Origin: Saccharothrix deserti
Lineage (GTDB): Bacteria > Actinomycetota > Actinomycetes > Mycobacteriales > Pseudonocardiaceae
Direction: 5' to 3'
Assembly (NCBI RefSeq): GCF_009769385.1
Contig: NZ_VKAB01000008.1
Location: 310,001 to 374,000 of the forward strand
DNA: 64,000 bases
Program-made: the position numbers and the translations under genes
Notes under the pieces: generated by a model
Told to the model about the DNA's origin: nothing
The model's database searches: none
What the model saw: only the letters and a program-made list of their open reading frames with translations
Shown here: positions 61,420 through 64,000 of the stretch, in pieces
How the letters are laid out: each line of letters opens with the position of its first letter
How positions within the stretch are numbered: position 1 is the stretch's first letter

Positions 61420-61471
61420 GATGCGTCCTTCCAGGGACAGGTAGCTGGCTAGTCAGCGGAACTAGCACGGC

Positions 61472-61640
61472 TGTCAAGGGTGCGGCGATGCCCGGCAATC
61501 CAGCTCTCGGCGAAGGGCAAACGGAAAGAGGGCAGCGCAAAGGAGCAGTCTAGCCACGCGCGCGGCAACTGTCGAGAGGCACCTGGAAGGACCTTTCTCG
61601 TGCTCACCGACAGAGTGACCCCGCCGACGCCCACAGTCAA
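61472..61640 (-). promoter_or_regulatory. rpoB promoter region with the main promoter at 61547-61575
   Basis: The best promoter on the minus strand is TCGACA (61575-61570), 17 bp, TAGACT (61552-61547), start near 61540. Two other -35-like elements occur, TTGACT (61640-61635, with CACTCT 17 bp on) and TTGACA (61477-61472, with a poor -10). The 468-bp gap 61420-61887 otherwise holds no gene that I accept. Confidence 0.6.
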
Positions 61641-61862
61641 GATGCCACGCGGCGATCACCCCACTGGCGCAAGGCGCGATAACGCGGAGTTACCGCTGTG
61701 ACCTGCGAAAATACATGGACGTGAGCAAGCGTGAACCTTTGGCGGGTGTTCAGACCCCGAAGGGAGATGGTGGCGATCTCGTTCAGTCACCGACCAAAAA
61801 GTGTGGTGCAGATCACGTTGTGCTTACGTGAAAGAAGGGCACGCAAGTCCTGAGTGGACGTC

Positions 61863-61884
61863 TGAGCAGCCGTTCGGCTGCTCA
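61863..61884 (-). terminator. Terminator after the Mce-associated genes
   Basis: TGAGCAGCC/GGCTGCTCA, a 9-bp stem with loop GTTC, flanked by a further GACG/CGTC pairing; it starts 4 bp after the stop codon at 61888 and separates the mce operon from rpoB. Confidence 0.75.
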
Positions 61885-61887
61885 GCG

Positions 61888-62937
61888 TCAGCACTTGGCG
61901 GTCTCGGCGGCCTGGTCGCCGGTCTGGCCGAACATCTCCATGTTGTCGACCTTCCACCGGCCGTCGACCTTCTGCGCGCCGACCCGCATCATGGCGATGC
62001 CGCCGCCGCTCTGGTTGTCGGTGGTGCGGGTGGTGACCTGGTCGAGGAACAGCAGCACGGTGGCGCGGTCGCCGTCGAGCGAGGTCACGCCGCTGGACAC
62101 GGCCTTCACCGTGACCACGAGCTTCTGCTCGGGCGCGAGCGTGCGGACCGGGCCGAAGATCGCGTTGTACTGGCACTTGGCCTTGCCGACCAGCAGTTCG
62201 TTGGCGGCCTTCTCGGTCGCGGAGACGTCGGCGAAGTTGTAGGAGAACGCCTTCTCCACCGCTTCGCGGGTCTGACCGGCGACCTCGGTGGTGCCGGCGC
62301 TGTCCACCAGGGCCTGGTCGTAGCGGACGTCGCCCGCCTGGTCCTGGAACCACACGCCCAGCCCGACCAGCAGGCCGGCCAGCACGACCAGCGCGATCGG
62401 CAGCACCAGGCCGTTGCGGGCGGCGGAGGCGGCGCGGACGTCGGCCGCGCGGTACCGGGCGGCCCAGGCGGCCTGCTCGGCGATGTCGGCACCCGGCTTG
62501 GTGTGCTTCGACGGGACGTCGTCGAGCACGCTCGGGGCGACCGCCTCGCCGGTGCGCTTGCGCCGTCCGGTCGGCCGGGGGCGGGGCGCGGGGTCCGCGA
62601 CGTCGCCCTCGGCCAGGTCGTCCTCCGCGTCCTCGCGGGGCTCGATCAGACCCAGGGGCTCGGTCGAGCCGGCTTTGCGGGCCTCGACGCCGTTGGCAGG
62701 GGTGTCCTCGACCCGGGTGTCTTCAACCTGGGTGTCTTCAACCTGGGCGTCCTCGGCCTGCGAGCGACCGACCTGGGTGTCCTCGACCGACGTCACCTCG
62801 ACGTCAACCCCGGCGTCGGCCTCGGGCTTGGCGGGCGCGGTGCCCGGCTCGGGGCGTTTGCGCAGGCCGGCGACGCGCGGCCGGACGGTCGGCGTGGTCG
62901 GGACGGGGCGGCGGCGGGACGGTGGCACTGACGTCAT
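61888..62937 (-). CDS. Mce-associated membrane protein (349 aa)
   Basis: A long charged N-terminal region (residues 1-170) includes a VEDTQ-type pentapeptide repeat, a single membrane helix near 178-198 (LVLPIALVVLAGLLVGLGVWF), and an extracytoplasmic alpha+beta domain of the Mce-associated (Mas, NTF2-like) type ending in VDGRWKVDNMEMFG. ATG at 62937, 9 bp after the previous gene. These proteins accompany Mce lipid transporters and probably stabilise them. Confidence 0.82.
   Translation of the reverse strand: MTSVPPSRRRPVPTTPTVRPRVAGLRKRPEPGTAPAKPEADAGVDVEVTSVEDTQVGRSQAEDAQVEDTQVEDTRVEDTPANGVEARKAGSTEPLGLIEPREDAEDDLAEGDVADPAPRPRPTGRRKRTGEAVAPSVLDDVPSKHTKPGADIAEQAAWAARYRAADVRAASAARNGLVLPIALVVLAGLLVGLGVWFQDQAGDVRYDQALVDSAGTTEVAGQTREAVEKAFSYNFADVSATEKAANELLVGKAKCQYNAIFGPVRTLAPEQKLVVTVKAVSSGVTSLDGDRATVLLFLDQVTTRTTDNQSGGGIAMMRVGAQKVDGRWKVDNMEMFGQTGDQAAETAKC
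62702..62791 (-). repeat. 15-bp tandem repeat inside the Mce-associated gene
   Basis: About six in-frame units of 15 bp encode VEDTQ variants; two neighbouring units (62717-62731 and 62732-62746) are identical. It lies in the disordered cytosolic region, so length changes would be tolerated. Confidence 0.75.
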
Positions 62938-62946
62938 CTCCTCGGG

Positions 62947-63459
62947 TCACGCGCCGCCGGCCGCGACCGGCCCCAGCGCGCTGAGCTTCCAACCGGCATC
63001 GGTGCGGGTCAGGTCCGTCTGGTACCGGTTGACCTTCTTCACCGCCTGCCCGCCCTCCGGCGTCACGGTGGTCTCCACGACGGCGATCAGGTGCGCCTTG
63101 CCCGCCCGCGAGTCGAGTTCGGTCACGGCCGCGTCGAGCACCCGGCTCACGGTCACCGTCCTGGCGTCCTCGATCTGCTTCCTGCGGCTGTCCCGACCGC
63201 TCTCGATCTCGGTGCGCAGCTCGCCGGTGGACGAGTCGAGCCACCGGTCGAGGTCGTCGTCGACCTTCTTGTAGTCGAGGGTGGTGAAGTTCGCGATCCC
63301 GACCTGCCCGACCCGCAGCACCTCTTCCCGCTCCCGCGAGAACGCCACCGAGTCGTTGGCCGACGCGTTCCACCACGACACCCCGGCCCACACCGCGTAA
63401 CCGGCGGCCAACACCGCAAGCACGGCCGCGACCGGGAGCACCCAACGTCGAACGTCCAT
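62947..63459 (-). CDS. Mce-associated membrane protein (170 aa)
   Basis: An N-terminal membrane helix (residues 6-30, WVLPVAAVLAVLAAGYAVWAG) is followed by an extracytoplasmic NTF2-like domain: REREEVLRVGQVGIANFTTL, then DSSTGELRTEIE, ending in TRTDAGWKLSALGPV. Same family as the next gene, without its long cytosolic extension. It follows the mce gene by 10 bp. Confidence 0.85.
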   Translation of the reverse strand: MDVRRWVLPVAAVLAVLAAGYAVWAGVSWWNASANDSVAFSREREEVLRVGQVGIANFTTLDYKKVDDDLDRWLDSSTGELRTEIESGRDSRRKQIEDARTVTVSRVLDAAVTELDSRAGKAHLIAVVETTVTPEGGQAVKKVNRYQTDLTRTDAGWKLSALGPVAAGGA

Positions 63460-63469
63460 CCGTCCCTCC

Positions 63470-64000
63470 TCAGCCCGGCAGACCGAGCAACTGCCCCAGG
63501 CTGGTCAGCACCGGCGCCTCGGCGGCCTCACCCGAAGGCGACGCCGGTTCCCGCCCCGGCTGCGACGTCGCGTCACCGGTGGGCGTGGTCGGGGTGCCAC
63601 CGTAAGGCGCGTTCTGCGCGCCACGCACGCTGGTCGCACTCCCCCGCGCCAACGCGCAGTAAGCCTGCGTGTTCAGCTCGGCCGGGGTGGTGTCGGTGCC
63701 CTGCCGGATCTTCGTGGCCTCGTAGCCGACGGTGCACGGCGGCGGGTCGAACACGTTCAGGGCCAGCCCGAAGTGCGCGCCCGTCCCGTCACCCTTCGCC
63801 ACGGAGAACCCGCCGCCGACCGCGATCGGGTAGGTGACGGCGATCTGCTCCAGCCCGTCCAGCCGCGTGACCAGGATGTTCCCCGTGGTCAGCAGGTTGG
63901 CGAACACGACGCCCAGGTTGGGCCCGGTCTCCCGGAGCAGCGCCGACACCTGCTCGGCGGCCTGCGGCGACACCCCGATGAGCCGCCGGATGTCGGTGTC
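63470..64000 (-). CDS. Mce-family (MlaD-domain) protein, C-terminal part
   Basis: The last 176 residues of an Mce protein; the start lies beyond the right edge. The helical region (AAEQVSALLRETGPNLGVVF) and the C-terminal pattern NVFDPPPCTVGYEATKIRQG with SVRGAQNAPYGG resemble the last Mce protein (F-type) of a six-gene mce cluster. The end is Pro/Ser-rich. It should belong to an ABC lipid-import system whose other genes are outside the window. Confidence 0.85.
   Translation of the reverse strand, partial: DTDIRRLIGVSPQAAEQVSALLRETGPNLGVVFANLLTTGNILVTRLDGLEQIAVTYPIAVGGGFSVAKGDGTGAHFGLALNVFDPPPCTVGYEATKIRQGTDTTPAELNTQAYCALARGSATSVRGAQNAPYGGTPTTPTGDATSQPGREPASPSGEAAEAPVLTSLGQLLGLPG

Noticed and set aside
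61715-61831. A 38-codon plus-strand frame from ATG in the rpoB-mce gap.
   Set aside because: No ribosome-binding site, no similarity that I recognise, and it lies in a promoter/terminator region.

Overview
The window is high-GC actinomycete chromosome with many GTG starts, no rRNA or tRNA genes and no insertion sequence that I can recognise. The EccB/C/D/E plus MycP secretion genes, the actinobacterial insertion in RNA polymerase beta-prime, the acidic tail on ribosomal protein L17, the mce genes beside rpoB and two large SARP/NB-ARC/TPR regulators fit the Pseudonocardiaceae (the Saccharothrix/Lentzea/Actinosynnema side is my guess; genus is not provable from the sequence alone).

Layout. 1-6.6 kb: the N-terminal part of an Hsp70-like protein and two tandem AfsR/SARP-type regulators, all on the minus strand. 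6.7-19.3 kb: an ESX-type (type VII) secretion locus in alternating transcription units: eccC (-), eccD-mycP (+), a PE/EspC-like plus PPE/EspB-like substrate pair (-), eccB (-), eccE plus a co-translated 240-residue protein (+). No EsxA/EsxB-size WXG100 pair and no eccA are present. 19.5-24.6 kb: a secreted subtilase, a Uma2-family protein, then a small glycoconjugate-like set (GT4 glycosyltransferase, PIG-L deacetylase, MprF/AglD-type membrane protein).

24.6-49.1 kb: the conserved translation/transcription superblock on the minus strand. In transcription order it reads rpsL-rpsG-fusA-tuf, then rpsJ-rplC-rplD-rplW-rplB-rpsS-rplV-rpsC-rplP-rpmC-rpsQ-rplN-rplX-rplE-rpsN-rpsH-rplF-rplR-rpsE-rpmD-rplO, then secY-adk-map, then infA-rpmJ-rpsM-rpsK-rpsD-rpoA-rplQ-truA. 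Two intrusions interrupt it: a LysE-type exporter between rplO and secY, and a DUF1707-type gene plus a possible decayed copy between map and infA. Each intrusion is accompanied by an array of the same 22-bp tandem repeat.

49.2-53.8 kb: a plus-strand accessory island between rpsL and rpoC. It holds a YbaB-like gene whose reading frame breaks in the middle, a second PE/PPE-like pair, a single-pass LppU-like protein, an APH-type kinase, a zinc-ribbon protein, and a two-gene module (excisionase-like HTH protein plus RelE/ParE-like protein) behind a promoter-spanning inverted repeat. 53.9-61.4 kb: rpoB-rpoC (-). 61.9-64 kb: two Mce-associated membrane proteins and the 3' end of an Mce (MlaD-domain) gene, continuing past the right edge.

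Structures not explained by genes include the two 22-bp repeat arrays, a 40-bp perfect palindrome between rpsD and rpoA, long hairpins after rpsG, fusA and rpoB, and one terminator hairpin whose core is repeated at two operon ends.
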